A program made the position numbers and the translations under genes. The notes beneath the pieces were generated by a model, which had not been told where the DNA came from, did not search any database, and worked only from the letters and a program-made list of their open reading frames with translations. From Mycobacterium sp. Z3061 (GTDB lineage Bacteria > Actinomycetota > Actinomycetes > Mycobacteriales > Mycobacteriaceae), in the NCBI RefSeq assembly GCF_031583025.1, contig NZ_CP134062.1, positions 1,426,001 through 1,490,000 of the forward strand: a stretch of DNA of 64,000 bases. The letters are read 5' to 3'. Position 1 is the first letter of the stretch. Each line of letters starts with the position of its first letter. Of this stretch, positions 9,372-21,300 are shown one piece after another.

Positions 9372-12029
9372 CTAACGGCGCTTCAGCCGGATCTTCCACC
9401 ACACGATGCTGCTGTAGATGATGCACAACACCGCGAGCATGGCCATGTCGAACAACCAGGCGCTCGCCGTGTGATTCCAGTGCTGGTCTTTCGGGTCGGT
9501 CGGCCCGGGGGTGAGGCGGTGGGTGTCGATGGTCGACGACGCCGCCGCGTAACCCCATCTCGCCGGTGTGGCCCACGACAGCTGGTCCAGGCCGGTCCGG
9601 TTGGTCACCCAGATCATGCCGCCGGAGAACACCAGCTGGGACATGATCGCGGTGACCAGCAGCGGCATGATCTGGTCCTGGGACTTGGCGATCGCGGACA
9701 ACGCCATGCCCAGGATCGCCGATGCCACACAGGTGGCGGCGACGGTGACGAACAGCTCGAATCGCACGTCACCCAGCAGCACCGCACCCGAGAGCGGCTT
9801 GCCCCAACCGACCACCGCGATGGTGGTCGCGATGAAGGCCTGCATGATGGCGAACGCGCAGAACACCACGATCTTGGCCGCCAGGTACGCACCGGTGGAC
9901 AGGCCGACGGCCTGCTCGCGCTTGAAGATCGGCCGTTCGCCGACCAGGTCGCGAATGGTCAGCGCGGTTCCCATGAACACCGCGCCGACGTTGAGCATGA
10001 CCAGGATCTGCCCGGGCTGGTTGGGCGCACTGCTGAGTGGATCGGCCATGCCGAACCCGGTCTTGCCGCGAACCGTCAGCGTCAGCACGCCGATCAAGAA
10101 CGGCAGCAACGCCAGGAACACCGTGTAACCACGGTCGGAGACCACCAGCCGGACCTGGCGGCGCGCGATGGTGGAGAACTGCCGGAACCCGTTGTTGTGC
10201 ACCGGCTCGCCGAGGTCGGCGGCGGGGCTGGTCTGCGACGGACGCTCCGGCTCCCGGTTGCCTTCCCGGAAGCGGCGGTTGGCCTCGTCGGGGTCGGCGC
10301 CCACCTTGGTGAAGATGTCGGCCCAGTTGGTGGTGCCCATCGCCTCGCCGATCTGGTCCGGCGTACCCAGGAATGCGGTCTTGCCGCCGGGCGCCAGCAA
10401 CAGGATCTGGTCGCACACGTCGAGGTAGGACACCGAGTGGGTGACCACCAGCACCACGCGGCCGGCATCGGCCAACTGGCGCAGCATCATCATCACCTGC
10501 CGGTCCAGTGCCGGGTCCAACCCGGACGTCGGCTCGTCCAGGATCAGCAGCGACGGTCCGGTGAGCAGCTCGAGGGCAACCGACGCCCGCTTGCGCTGGC
10601 CGCCGGACAGCTTGTCCACCCTGGTCTCGGCGTGCTTGGTCAGCTCCAGTTCCTCGAGGACCTGAGCGACCACCTGTGCGCGGTCGGCCTTGCTGGTGTC
10701 GGGGGGCAGTCGCAACTCGGCGGCGTAGCCCAGCGCCTGGCTGACGGTCAGCTGCCGGTGCACCACGTCGTCCTGCGGGACCATGCCGACCCGGCTGCGC
10801 AGCGAGGCGTATTCGGCGTGGATGTCGTGGCCCTCGAAGGTCACGTTGCCGGTGGTGGGACTGGTGTAGCCGGCGATCAGGCGCGACAGCGTGGACTTGC
10901 CCGCGCCCGACCCGCCGATGATCGCGGTCAGCGTGCCCGGCCGGGCGGTCAGCGAAATGTGGTCGAGCAGTTGCTTGCCGCCCTCGACGGTGAACGTCAC
11001 CGAGTTGACTTCCAGGCCGCCGGTTCGCGACGCCACGGCGGTGCGGCGTGCCAGCGTGCCCCCGGTGAACGTCAGGTCGACGTTGCCGATGGTGACCAGG
11101 TCGCCTTCGGTGAGGATCGCCGACCCGACCCGCACCCCGTTGACGAACGTGCCGTTGACGCTGTTGTTGTCGCGGATCTCCGCACCCAGCGGCGTCAGCG
11201 TGAGGAACGCGTGGTGCCGCGAGGCGAGCACGTCCTGGATGACGATGTCGTTGTCGGTGGAGCGGCCGATGGTGACCGAACCGACTGGCTTCTCGTGGGT
11301 GCCCGTGCCCAGCAGGGCCTGGAACATCTTGGTGGCGATGTTGCCCTGTTCGGGCGGCTTCGCCCCGACCGGCGGGCCCGGTAGACGGCCCGGCGGCCGG
11401 AATGGTGCCTGCGGAGTCGGCGGCGGATGCGGGATGTGCGAAGACGACGCCGGGTGCGGTGGTGGCCCGCTCGACGGGTAGCCGGGCGGCGCCCACGGAG
11501 CCCCGCTGCTCGGATACATCGGTTGACCCGGCGGCGGCGGTGGGGGACCCCCGGAACCCTGCCGTCCCGGCAGCGGTCCCACCCAGGTGGCCTGTCGACC
11601 GCTCGGCGGTGGGGGATGCCCCGGCCCGCCGGGTGGCACGGGACCGGAAGGTCCGGCCGGTCCTGACGGCTGCAGGATCGGCAGCGATTCGGTTTGCGGG
11701 GGGCGCCCGGCCGGGCCGCGGTGCCGTCCGACTTCGAAGATGAGCAGCGGCCCGTCCGGGTTGCCGATGTTGACCGTCTGGCCGTCGCTGATGTCGACCA
11801 CCGGCACCCGCCGCCCGTTGGCGTAGGTGCCGTTGAGCGAGTTGTTGTCGATAGCCAGCCAGCGGCCCTGGTCGAAGCGCAGCAGCAAATGGGCGCGCGA
11901 AATCAAGGGATGGGTTATGCGCATGTCGGCGCGCAGGTCGCGGCCGACGACCACGTCGTGGCCCGCCGCGAACGTGCGCTCCGACCCGTCGTATCGAACG
12001 GTCAGCGCCGGCGGGGCGGGTGGAGGCAT
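9372..12029 (-). CDS. Double-FHA ABC transporter, ATPase-permease fusion (Rv1747-like), copy A
   Basis: An 885-residue first gene of the operon. FHA1 (GRDLRADMRITHPLISRAH), FHA2 (IGRSTDNDIVIQDVLASRHH), ABC ATPase (GGSGAGKS near residue 372, LSGGQRKR, DEPTSGLDP) and a permease domain are all intact. The inter-FHA linker is much longer than in the sister copies (about 130 residues) and very rich in Pro/Gly. The reading frame stays open to 12086, but the ATG at 12029 gives MPPPAPPALTVRYDG, which aligns with the N-termini of copies B and C, so it is preferred. A possible Shine-Dalgarno AGGAG lies 14 bases upstream. Its promoter should lie in 12030-12339, shared divergently with the PPE gene. Confidence 0.87.
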   Translation of the reverse strand: MPPPAPPALTVRYDGSERTFAAGHDVVVGRDLRADMRITHPLISRAHLLLRFDQGRWLAIDNNSLNGTYANGRRVPVVDISDGQTVNIGNPDGPLLIFEVGRHRGPAGRPPQTESLPILQPSGPAGPSGPVPPGGPGHPPPPSGRQATWVGPLPGRQGSGGPPPPPPGQPMYPSSGAPWAPPGYPSSGPPPHPASSSHIPHPPPTPQAPFRPPGRLPGPPVGAKPPEQGNIATKMFQALLGTGTHEKPVGSVTIGRSTDNDIVIQDVLASRHHAFLTLTPLGAEIRDNNSVNGTFVNGVRVGSAILTEGDLVTIGNVDLTFTGGTLARRTAVASRTGGLEVNSVTFTVEGGKQLLDHISLTARPGTLTAIIGGSGAGKSTLSRLIAGYTSPTTGNVTFEGHDIHAEYASLRSRVGMVPQDDVVHRQLTVSQALGYAAELRLPPDTSKADRAQVVAQVLEELELTKHAETRVDKLSGGQRKRASVALELLTGPSLLILDEPTSGLDPALDRQVMMMLRQLADAGRVVLVVTHSVSYLDVCDQILLLAPGGKTAFLGTPDQIGEAMGTTNWADIFTKVGADPDEANRRFREGNREPERPSQTSPAADLGEPVHNNGFRQFSTIARRQVRLVVSDRGYTVFLALLPFLIGVLTLTVRGKTGFGMADPLSSAPNQPGQILVMLNVGAVFMGTALTIRDLVGERPIFKREQAVGLSTGAYLAAKIVVFCAFAIMQAFIATTIAVVGWGKPLSGAVLLGDVRFELFVTVAATCVASAILGMALSAIAKSQDQIMPLLVTAIMSQLVFSGGMIWVTNRTGLDQLSWATPARWGYAAASSTIDTHRLTPGPTDPKDQHWNHTASAWLFDMAMLAVLCIIYSSIVWWKIRLKRR

Positions 12030-12339
12030 CGCACCAACTTTAGCTCCTGGGAATCCCGCGCAGCCGACCACGGCAAGCCGGAGCACGACCGCGGGATGGC
12101 GGGACGGTCCCGGGGTTTCCCGGCCCCTTGTGCACTTTGCACAGTCTCCACGAATTCAATTGGTTATTCCGCCCTTGAGTCGCGGGGACGGAGCCGGGAA
12201 TTATGTACGCCCTTGGCCGCCGAAGGACTCGGGCATCGACCGTGGCCGAAATTGGACAGGCCGATTGTCGAAAGCATCCGCACCTAGGGGCCGGTAATGA
12301 GACCATGATCTTCGCGAATGACGAGGGGAGGTCGACCCG
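12030..12339. promoter_or_regulatory. Divergent intergenic region with small inverted repeat
   Basis: 310 bases without a gene, between the transporter operon and the PPE gene, so promoters for both should be here. A 6-bp inverted repeat TGTGCA-CTT-TGCACA lies at 12129-12143 and could be an operator; this is inference. A strong Shine-Dalgarno GAGGGGAGG at 12323-12331 precedes the PPE TTG start. No convincing -10/-35 pair could be fixed by eye. Confidence 0.4.
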
Positions 12340-15300
12340 TTGAATTTCCAACTGTTGCCTCCCGAGATCAATTCTTTATTGATGCGGGCGGGTGCGGGAT
12401 CGGCACCGTTATTGGCGGCCGCCACGGCATGGGACGGTCTGGCGGCGGAGTTGGGTTCGGCGGCGGCTTCCTTCGCGTCGGTGACCTCCGGATTGGTGAG
12501 CGGGGCATGGCAGGGCCCGGCGTCGACGGCGATGGCCGCGGCGGCGGCACCGTATGCGGGGTGGTTGACCGAGGTCGCGGCGCAGGCGTCCGTCGTGGCA
12601 GGGCAGGCACGCGGGGCGGCGTCGATTTACGAGGCGGCACTGACGGCGCTGGTGGATCCGCTCACGATCGCCGTCAACAGGATTCAGCGCACGGCGCTGG
12701 CCATGACGAATATTTTCGGGCAGAACACCCCGGCCATCGCGGCCGCCGAGGCGGCCTATGAATTGATGTGGGCCCAGGATGTGGCCACCATGGCGGGCTA
12801 CCACGCCGGTGCGGCCGCGGTGGTGTCGGCGCTGCCCGCGTTCACCGATCTGGTCGGTAGCGCCAACGCATTCGTCAACGCCGTTCTGGCGGACCCGTCG
12901 AAGGTGCTCAGCCTGAACGCCGGACTGGCGCATGTCGGCAACTACAACGTCGGACTGGGCGACGTCGGCGCGTTCAACCTCGGCGCGGCCAATGCCGGGG
13001 TGCGCAACCTCGGTTTCGGAAACGCCGGTGACGGCAATTTCGGCCTGGGAAATGCCGGGACCGCCAATTGGGGATTAGGAAACTCCGGATTGATGGCGGG
13101 CACGGCCGGCCTGGGCAATGTCGGGTTCGGAAATTCCGGCGGCGGCAATGTCGGGCTCGCAAACATGGGTGTCGGCAATATCGGCATCGGCAATACCGGG
13201 AACAACAATATCGGTATCGGGTTGACCGGCGACAATCTGACCGGTTTCGGCGGCCTGAATTCAGGTAGCGGCAACATCGGGCTGTTCAACTCCGGGACCG
13301 GCAACGTGGGGTTCTTCAACAGCGGTACCGGCAACTTCGGGCTGTTCAACTCGGGCAGTCACAGCACCGGTGTGGGCAACGCGGGTACAGCTTCTACCGG
13401 GCTTTTCAATATCGGCAATTTCAATACCGGCCTGGCCAATGTCGGTCATTACAACACGGGCAGCTTCAACGTCGGAAACACCAACACCGGGGATTTCAAC
13501 CCCGGCAACCTCAACACCGGATGGTTCAACACCGGCGACGTCAACACGGGCATGGCGAACCCCGGCAACGTCAACACCGGCGCCTTCATCTCGGGCAACT
13601 ACAGCAACGGCATCTTGTGGCGGGGAGATTTCCAGGGCCTCTTCGGCTTTGCCGCCGGATCGTCGATACCGGCAATTCCCATCGGCATCGGCATCAACGG
13701 CGGCGTCGGCCCGATCACGCTGTTGCCCATCCCGATCATTCCCGCCATCCCGCTGAACATCCACTACACCTTCAATATCCCGCCGCTGGCCGTTCCCGAC
13801 ATCACGATCCCTTCATTCTCGGTCGGCACCGGCATACCGATCAGCATCGGACCGCTCACGGTTTCGTCGATCACGTTGGTGGCCAAACAGCAATTCCCCG
13901 CGATCGATTTCTCGGCCGGCCCCTTCAACGCTCTGGGGATTGTCACGATACCGGCGACCACCGCCTCGGACGGGTCGGTGACCGGTCCAATTCATATCGA
14001 TACGCGAATTCCCGTCCTGAATTTCCACGTCAACTGGAATACGCCGGAGGTGAAGCTCTTCCCGAATGCCATCAGCATCCCGGACAACCCACTGGCGCTG
14101 CTCACCAATCTGTCGTTGGGGACCCCCGGCTTCACCATCCCGGGGTTCAGCATTCCGGGACAACCGATTCCATTCACGATCGACATCGACGGCCAGATCG
14201 ACGGGTTCACCACGCCGGCGATCACCATCGACCGTATTCCGCTGGACGTGGGCGCCGGCATCCGGATCGGCCCCATCCCGATCCAGGGCGTCAACATCCC
14301 GGCGACGCCGGGTTTCGGGAACACGACGACCGCGCCGTCGTCGGGCTTCTTCAACAGCGGCGCGGGCGGAGTGTCGGGTTTCGGCAACTTCGGAACCGGC
14401 GTATCGGGCTGGTGGAACCAGGCCTCCGGCGCCCTGCTCGGGACGAGCTCGGGCTACCTCAACGCCGCGTCGTTGGCCTCGGGTGTGCTCAACGTCGGTT
14501 CGGGTGTGTCGGGGTTGTACAACACCGCGGCGGTGGGGGTGCCGGCGCTGGTCTCCGGTGTGGGCAACGTCGGTCAGCAGGTGGCGGGGTTGCTGACGGC
14601 CGGGGACGGGGTGAGCCGGACGCTGATCGCCAATGTGGGTCTGGCTGATGTGGGCAACTTCAACGTCGGGTGGGGCAATGTCGGGGATCTGAACCTGGGT
14701 CTGGGCAATGCCGGATTGGCGAACCTGGGCCTGGGCAACCTCGGGGATCACAATGTCGGGTTGGCCAATATCGGGGACGGCAACTTCGGGTTCGGCAATG
14801 GCGGAATGTCTGCGGGTCTGGCCGGGATGGGCAATATCGGGTTGAGCAACGCCGGCAGCCTCAATGTCGGGTTGGCCAATGCGGGCCTGGGCAATATCGG
14901 ACTGGCCAACACCGGCACCAATAACCTGGGTATCGGGCTGACCGGGGACAACCTGACCGGGATCGGGGCGCTGAACTCCGGTTCGGGCAACCTCGGGTTG
15001 TTCAACTCCGGCACCGGCAATGTCGGATTCTTCAACACCGGGATCGGGAACTTCGGGTTGTTCAACTCCGGCAGTTACAACACCGGTATCGGCAATTCAG
15101 GGACGGCCTCGACGGGTCTGTTCAATGCCGGGAATTTCAACACCGGTCTGGGCAATGCCGGGCACTACAACTCGGGCAGCTTCAACGCCGGCAACGTCAA
15201 CACCGGCGACTTCAACCCGGGCAACACCAACAGCGGATGGTTCAACACCGGGCACGCCAGCACCGGCATCGCCAACGCCGGCGACACCGACACCGGCGCG

Positions 15301-18300
15301 TTCATGACCGCCAACTACAGCAACGGCATCCTGTGGCGCGGCAACTACGAAGGGCTGGTCGGCGCCTACTTCGCGCCGACGATTTCCCGGTTCCCGGTAA
15401 CGCTGCACGCGGCCGGATTGGTCGGGCCCATCCATGTGGCGCCCATCCCGGTCCCCGCGGTCCACGTCGCCGTCACCAATGCGGCGATCGGTCTGGGGCC
15501 GATCAACTTTGCGCCCATCACCGTGCCGGCGATACCCATCGACGCGCTGGGTTCGGTTGACCTGGCGGCCAATTCGATCGCCCCGATCCGGCTTCTCAAC
15601 CAGCTCAGCGGCGCCGTTTCGGCCCGCATCGACCCCTTCAGATTCAACGACCCCTTCATCGCAATCGACCAGTTCGGCAATCCGAACGGGTTCTTCTTGT
15701 CGAATCTGTCACTCGCCGGCGTGCAGATCAGCGGTCCCACTTCTGGCAGCACCATTCCGTTGAGCCTCAACTTCGTCAGCGACGCGCTGACCCTGCTCCC
15801 GAACGGCTTCACCATTCCCGGACAGACGGTGGCGACCGTCAATGTGTCCGGCGGCAACGACGCCTTCACCTTCTTCCCGAACGGTCTCACGATTCCGAAA
15901 GCGTCCGCCGGGGTCGCGAACCTGTTCGGCGGTATCGACGCCTTCACCCTGCTGCCCAACGGCTTCACCATGAACATCCCGGCAAGCGTCGACGGGGTCG
16001 CCTACGTCGGGGATATCCCGATCCCGATCATCAATTTGCCCGCGAATCCGGGGTTCGGCAACGCGACCACCACGGCGTCCTCGGGCTTCTTCAACACCGG
16101 ACCGGGCGGCGGATCCGGCTGGGGCAACTCCGGTGTCGGCATGTCGGGCTGGTGGAACCAGGCGCAGAACGCGCTTGCGGGTTCGGGGTCGGGGCTCGCC
16201 AACTTCGGTGGCCCGGGATCGGGTCTGTTGAATGCGGGCTCGGGTGTGTCGGGTTTCCTCAATACCGCCGCGCTGGGGTCGCCCGCACTGGTCTCGGGTC
16301 TCGGCAATGTCGGCCACCACCTGTCCGGCCTCTTCGCCGCGGGAACCACGCTCAATGCCGGCAGCAGCATCGCGAACATCGGGTGGGCCGACGTCGGCCT
16401 GGGCAACGTCGGGTTCGGCAACGTCGGCGATCTGAATCTGGGCGCGGCCAACATCGGCGCCCAGAACCTGGGCCTGGGCAACATCGGCAGCGGCAACTTC
16501 GGGTTCGGCAACACCGGCGCCGCCAACTACGGTTTCGGCAACTCCGGCCTCGCGGGGCTGCCCGGCATCGGCAATGTGGGATTCGGCAATGCCGGCAGCG
16601 GCAACTTCGGCCTGGCCAACCTCGGCTCGAGCAACATCGGCTTCGCCAACAGCGGTACCAACAACATCGGGATCGGGCTGGTCGGGGACAACCTGACGGG
16701 CTTCGGTGGGTTCAACTCCGGGGCCGGCAATATCGGGCTGTTCAACTCTGGCACCGACAATGTCGGGTTCTTCAACACCGGTACCGGCAACTTCGGATTG
16801 TTCAACTCCGGCAGCTACAACACCGGCATCGGCAATAGCGGAACGGCCAGTACCGGGCTCTTTAATGCCGGCAACTTCAACACCGGACTGGCCAACACCG
16901 GCCACTACAACTCCGGCAGCTTCAACGCCGGCAACACCAACACCGGCGACTTCAACCCCGGCAACCTCAACACAGGCTGGCTCAACACCGGCCACTCCAA
17001 CACGGGCCTGCTGAACTCGGGCAGTCTGAACACCGGTGCGTTCATCTCCGGCTACGGCAACAACGGTCTGTTCTGGCGGGGCAACTACGAAGGGCTGGTC
17101 AGCCTTTACTACGGCATCACCATCCCCGAGTTCCCGATCCACATCGTCACCACCGGCGGCGTCGGCCCCATCGTCATCCCGGACATCGACATCCTGCCGC
17201 CGCTGCACATCGATCTCGCTGGAGCGGCGAACTACGGGTTCACGTTGCCCGACATCCCGATACCCGCGATCCACATCGGGTTCGGCGGGGGCGCCAACGT
17301 CAATTTCACCGCGCCGGCCACCACGTTGCTCTCCGCCGTCAACGTCGACGGAAACTTCACCGCGGGCCCCCTCACCGCCTCGAACATCAAAGTCAACCCG
17401 TTCAAGATCAACCTGGCCATGCCGCAGGTCCTTCAGGATCCGCCGTTCAACCTGCCGCCGTCGATCGGGATCGAACTCGAAGCGCCGCTGATCCTTGATT
17501 TCATCACACTCGCCGGATTGTCGCTGCCGATCAAACAGGCCATGGATCCGATTGCGCTACAAGCGATTTCATTCACCCAAGCGATACCGATCGACATCCC
17601 GCCGATCGATATCCCGGCGCAGACGGTCAAGGGCATCTCGATGGGCGACATCCTGCCGCTCAACTACTCGCTGGACACCCCGGCCATCTCCATGACGGGA
17701 ATGACGATTCCGGCGATCCCGCTGAATTTCGACATCCCGCTGACCGCGGGACCGCTGCACATCTCGATCATCGACCTCAAGCCGGTGCCGGGCTTCGGAA
17801 ACTCGAGCACCGCGCCGTCCTCGGGCTTCTTCAACTCCGGCGCCGGCGGGGGATCGGGCTTCTTCAACGCGGGCTCGGCTATCTCCGGTGTGTTGAACCA
17901 GGCCGCCAAGGAATCGATGCTGGGCACCCTCTCGGGCCTGGGCAACACCGGCGGCCTGTCGTCGGGACTGCTGAATTCCGGCACCGCCATTTCGGGCTTC
18001 TTCAACGTCACCGGGTTGGACTTCAACACCCCCGCATTCGTCTCCGGGTTCAGCAACCTCGGCGACCATCTGTCCGGGCTCTCCTACAAGGGCCTGTACG
18101 CGATGCTCACCTATCCCACCGGGCCCAGCGCCATCTCGCAACTCATCGACAACGCCATCGCCGAGCTGCAGCACCTGGACGTCCGCAATGCGCTCAACCT
18201 CGGCAACGTCGGCGGCGTCAACGTCGGCTTCGGCAACCTCGGCGACCTCAACCTGGGTGCGGGCAACTCCGGCAGTGCCAACTTCGGTGGGGGCAACCTG

Positions 18301-21300
18301 GGCTCCCAGAACTTCGGCTTCGGAAACATCGGCGACGGCAACTTCGGGTTCGGCAACATCGGTGACGGCAACCTCGGCTTCGGTAATTCCGGTCTGGCGG
18401 CGGGCTTGGCGGGCCTGGGCAACGTCGGCTTCGGCAACGCCGGCAACGCCAACACCGGTTTCGCGAACGTCGGCCTGGGCAACATCGGCCTCGCCAACAG
18501 CGGTAACAACAACATCGGGATCGGTCTCACCGGCGACAACCTCACCGGCATCGGCGCCCTGAACACCGGTGGCGGGAACATCGGCCTGTTCAACTCGGGG
18601 ACCGGAAACGTCGGCTTCTTCAACACCGGGACCGGCAACTTCGGGCTGTTCAACTCCGGGAGCTACAACACCGGTGTCGGCAACAGCGGAACGGCCAGTA
18701 CTGGGCTCTTTAATGCCGGCAATTTCAACACCGGGCTGGCCAATGCCGGTCACTACAACACCGGCAGCTTCAACGTCGGTAATGCCAACACCGGCGACTT
18801 CAACCCAGGCGACGTCAACACCGGCTGGTTCAACGTCGGAAACACCAACACCGGCCTGTTCAACACCGGCAATGTCAACACCGGCCTGTTCAACTCCGGC
18901 AACTTCAACAACGGGGTGCTGTGGACCGGGGACTGGCACGGCACCTTCGGCTTCCGGTACGACCTGCAAATACCCGGCAGCACCATTTTCGACTTCAACC
19001 AGACCTTCGATTTCGGCCCAATCAAAATCAGCGATCCCATCCACATTGCGGGAATGTCCCTGTTCGACATCCACCAGGTGGTCAATGTCGGGCCCTACGT
19101 CATTCCGCAGATCGACGTCCCGGCGTTCGAGCTGGATATTCACCAGACCCTGGAGATCCCGCCCATCGTCTTCCTGCAGGGCATGACGCTCGGCGGACAG
19201 ACCTACACCACGCCGTTCAACAACCCGCCCGGGCTCGCCTCCGAGTTCACGCTGCCGATCATCAAGGTGCGGATACCGCTGATCAGCAACTTCGTCTGGA
19301 CGATCGGCCAACCCAACGGCCTGGGATTCATGGGCAACGAGAACTGGGCCCAGGAGCCGGTCAAAGGCATCACCTTGTACACCGGCACCGGTTTCGCCAC
19401 GTCCGGCTATAACTCGATCACCATTCCGGTCATCAACATCCCGACGATCATGACCGACGCCATTCCGCTGAATATCGATATCAGCGGTGGTCTACCCGCC
19501 TTCACTTTGTTCCCGGGCGGACTCAACATTCCGCAGAACGCCATTCCATTCAATATCGATGCCACCGGAATCCTCGACCCGATCACCATCTTCCCGAACG
19601 GTCTCACAATCGATTCGCTGCCCCTGCACGCGGCGCTGAATGTCACCATGCCGCAGAGCAGCGTCACGCTGATCGACATCCCGCGGACCGCGGGCTTCGG
19701 CAACACCTCGCCGACGCCGTCGTCCGGCTTCTTCAACAGCGGCGCAGGCGGGGTGTCGGGCTTCGGCAACTTCGGCGCGGGGGTGTCGGGATGGTGGAAC
19801 CAGGCATCGAGCGCGCTGGCCGGGTCGGCGTCCGGCGTGCTCAACGTGGGCTCGCTGCATTCGGGACTGATGAACTTCGGCTCGGGTGTCTCCGGCCTGT
19901 TCAACACCAGCACGCTGCCGCTCGGCACGCCCGCGGAGCTCTCGGGTATCGGCAATGTCGGCCAGCACCTGGCCGGGTTGTTCACCGCCGGGACGACAGG
20001 CGCCCAGAGCCCGATCGTCAACCTCGGGCTGGCCGACCTGGGCAACCTCAACGCGGGGCTGGGCAACATCGGCACGCTGAACATCGGCGCGGCCAACATC
20101 GGCCTGCAGAACCTGGGCTTCGGCAACGTCGGTGACGGCAACTTCGGGCTGGGCAACATCGGCACCAGCAACTTCGGCTTCGCCAACGCCGGTGTGTCGG
20201 TGGGTCTGCCCGGCATCGGCAACGTGGGATTCGCCAACGCAGGCAGCGGCAACTTCGGCCTGGCCAATGTGGGCCTGAGCAACATCGGCTTCGCCAACAG
20301 CGGCAACAACAACATCGGCATCGGGCTGGTCGGCGACAACCTGACGGGCATCGGTGGGCTCAACTCCGGGGCCGGCAATATCGGGCTGTTCAACTCCGGC
20401 ACCAACAATGTCGGGTTCTTCAACACCGGTACCGGAAACTTCGGGCTGTTCAACTCCGGCAACTACAACACCGGCGTCGGCAACTCCGGCATCGCCAGTA
20501 CTGGGCTGTTTAATGCGGGCAATTTCAACACCGGCCTGGCCAACCCCGGTCACTACAACACCGGCAGCTTCAACGCCGGCGACACCAACACCGGCGACTT
20601 CAACCCGGGCAACCTCAACACCGGTTGGTTCAACACCGGCGACTCCAACACCGGATTCGTCAACACCGGCAACGTCGGCACCGGCGCATTCATGTCGGGC
20701 AACTACAGCAACGGCCTGTTCTGGCGCGGCGAGTATCAGGGCCTGTTCGGCATGCACTACGACTACCCGCTGCCCAAGATCGCGCTGCTCGAGATCCACG
20801 GCAGCGGCGAGTTCGGTCCCGTCGTCATCCCGCCGATCCCGATCCCGGCCACTCACCTGCAACTGGGCGGGAACGTCGCGATGGGGTCGTTCACCATTCC
20901 GCAGATCGACATCCCCGCGCTCAACCCCGACATCCTCGGCAGCATCGGTTTCGGTCCCATCCACGTCCCGTCCGTCCACATCCCCGGCATCGACGCCATC
21001 AACGTCGTCATGCACACCGACCCGGTGCGGGGACCGAACACCGCCACCAGTCCCTTCCTGATCTGGACGGCAGGCGACACGTCAGGCATCTATCTCGGCC
21101 CGACCTACTACTCGATCGGCGGATCGGGAGGCAACCCGTTCTCGACCGGCAACATCACCGCCAACGGTGGTTTCGCCGGAGAAGCCAACACTTTTATCAA
21201 GATCATCAGCGAAGGCTTCGACACCCCCGAACTCAACATCGGACGCATCCCGGCGGGTTTCCACGTGCCCGGCTTCGTCGACCCGATCACCGTCTTCCCG

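Noticed and set aside
9294-11384. 696-residue plus-strand open frame opposite transporter copy A
   Set aside because: Shadow frame; the minus strand encodes clear FHA and ABC motifs over the same bases.
15709-19311. Large minus-strand frames inside the PPE gene
   Set aside because: Generated by the repeat composition of the MPTR blocks; no domain or start signal.
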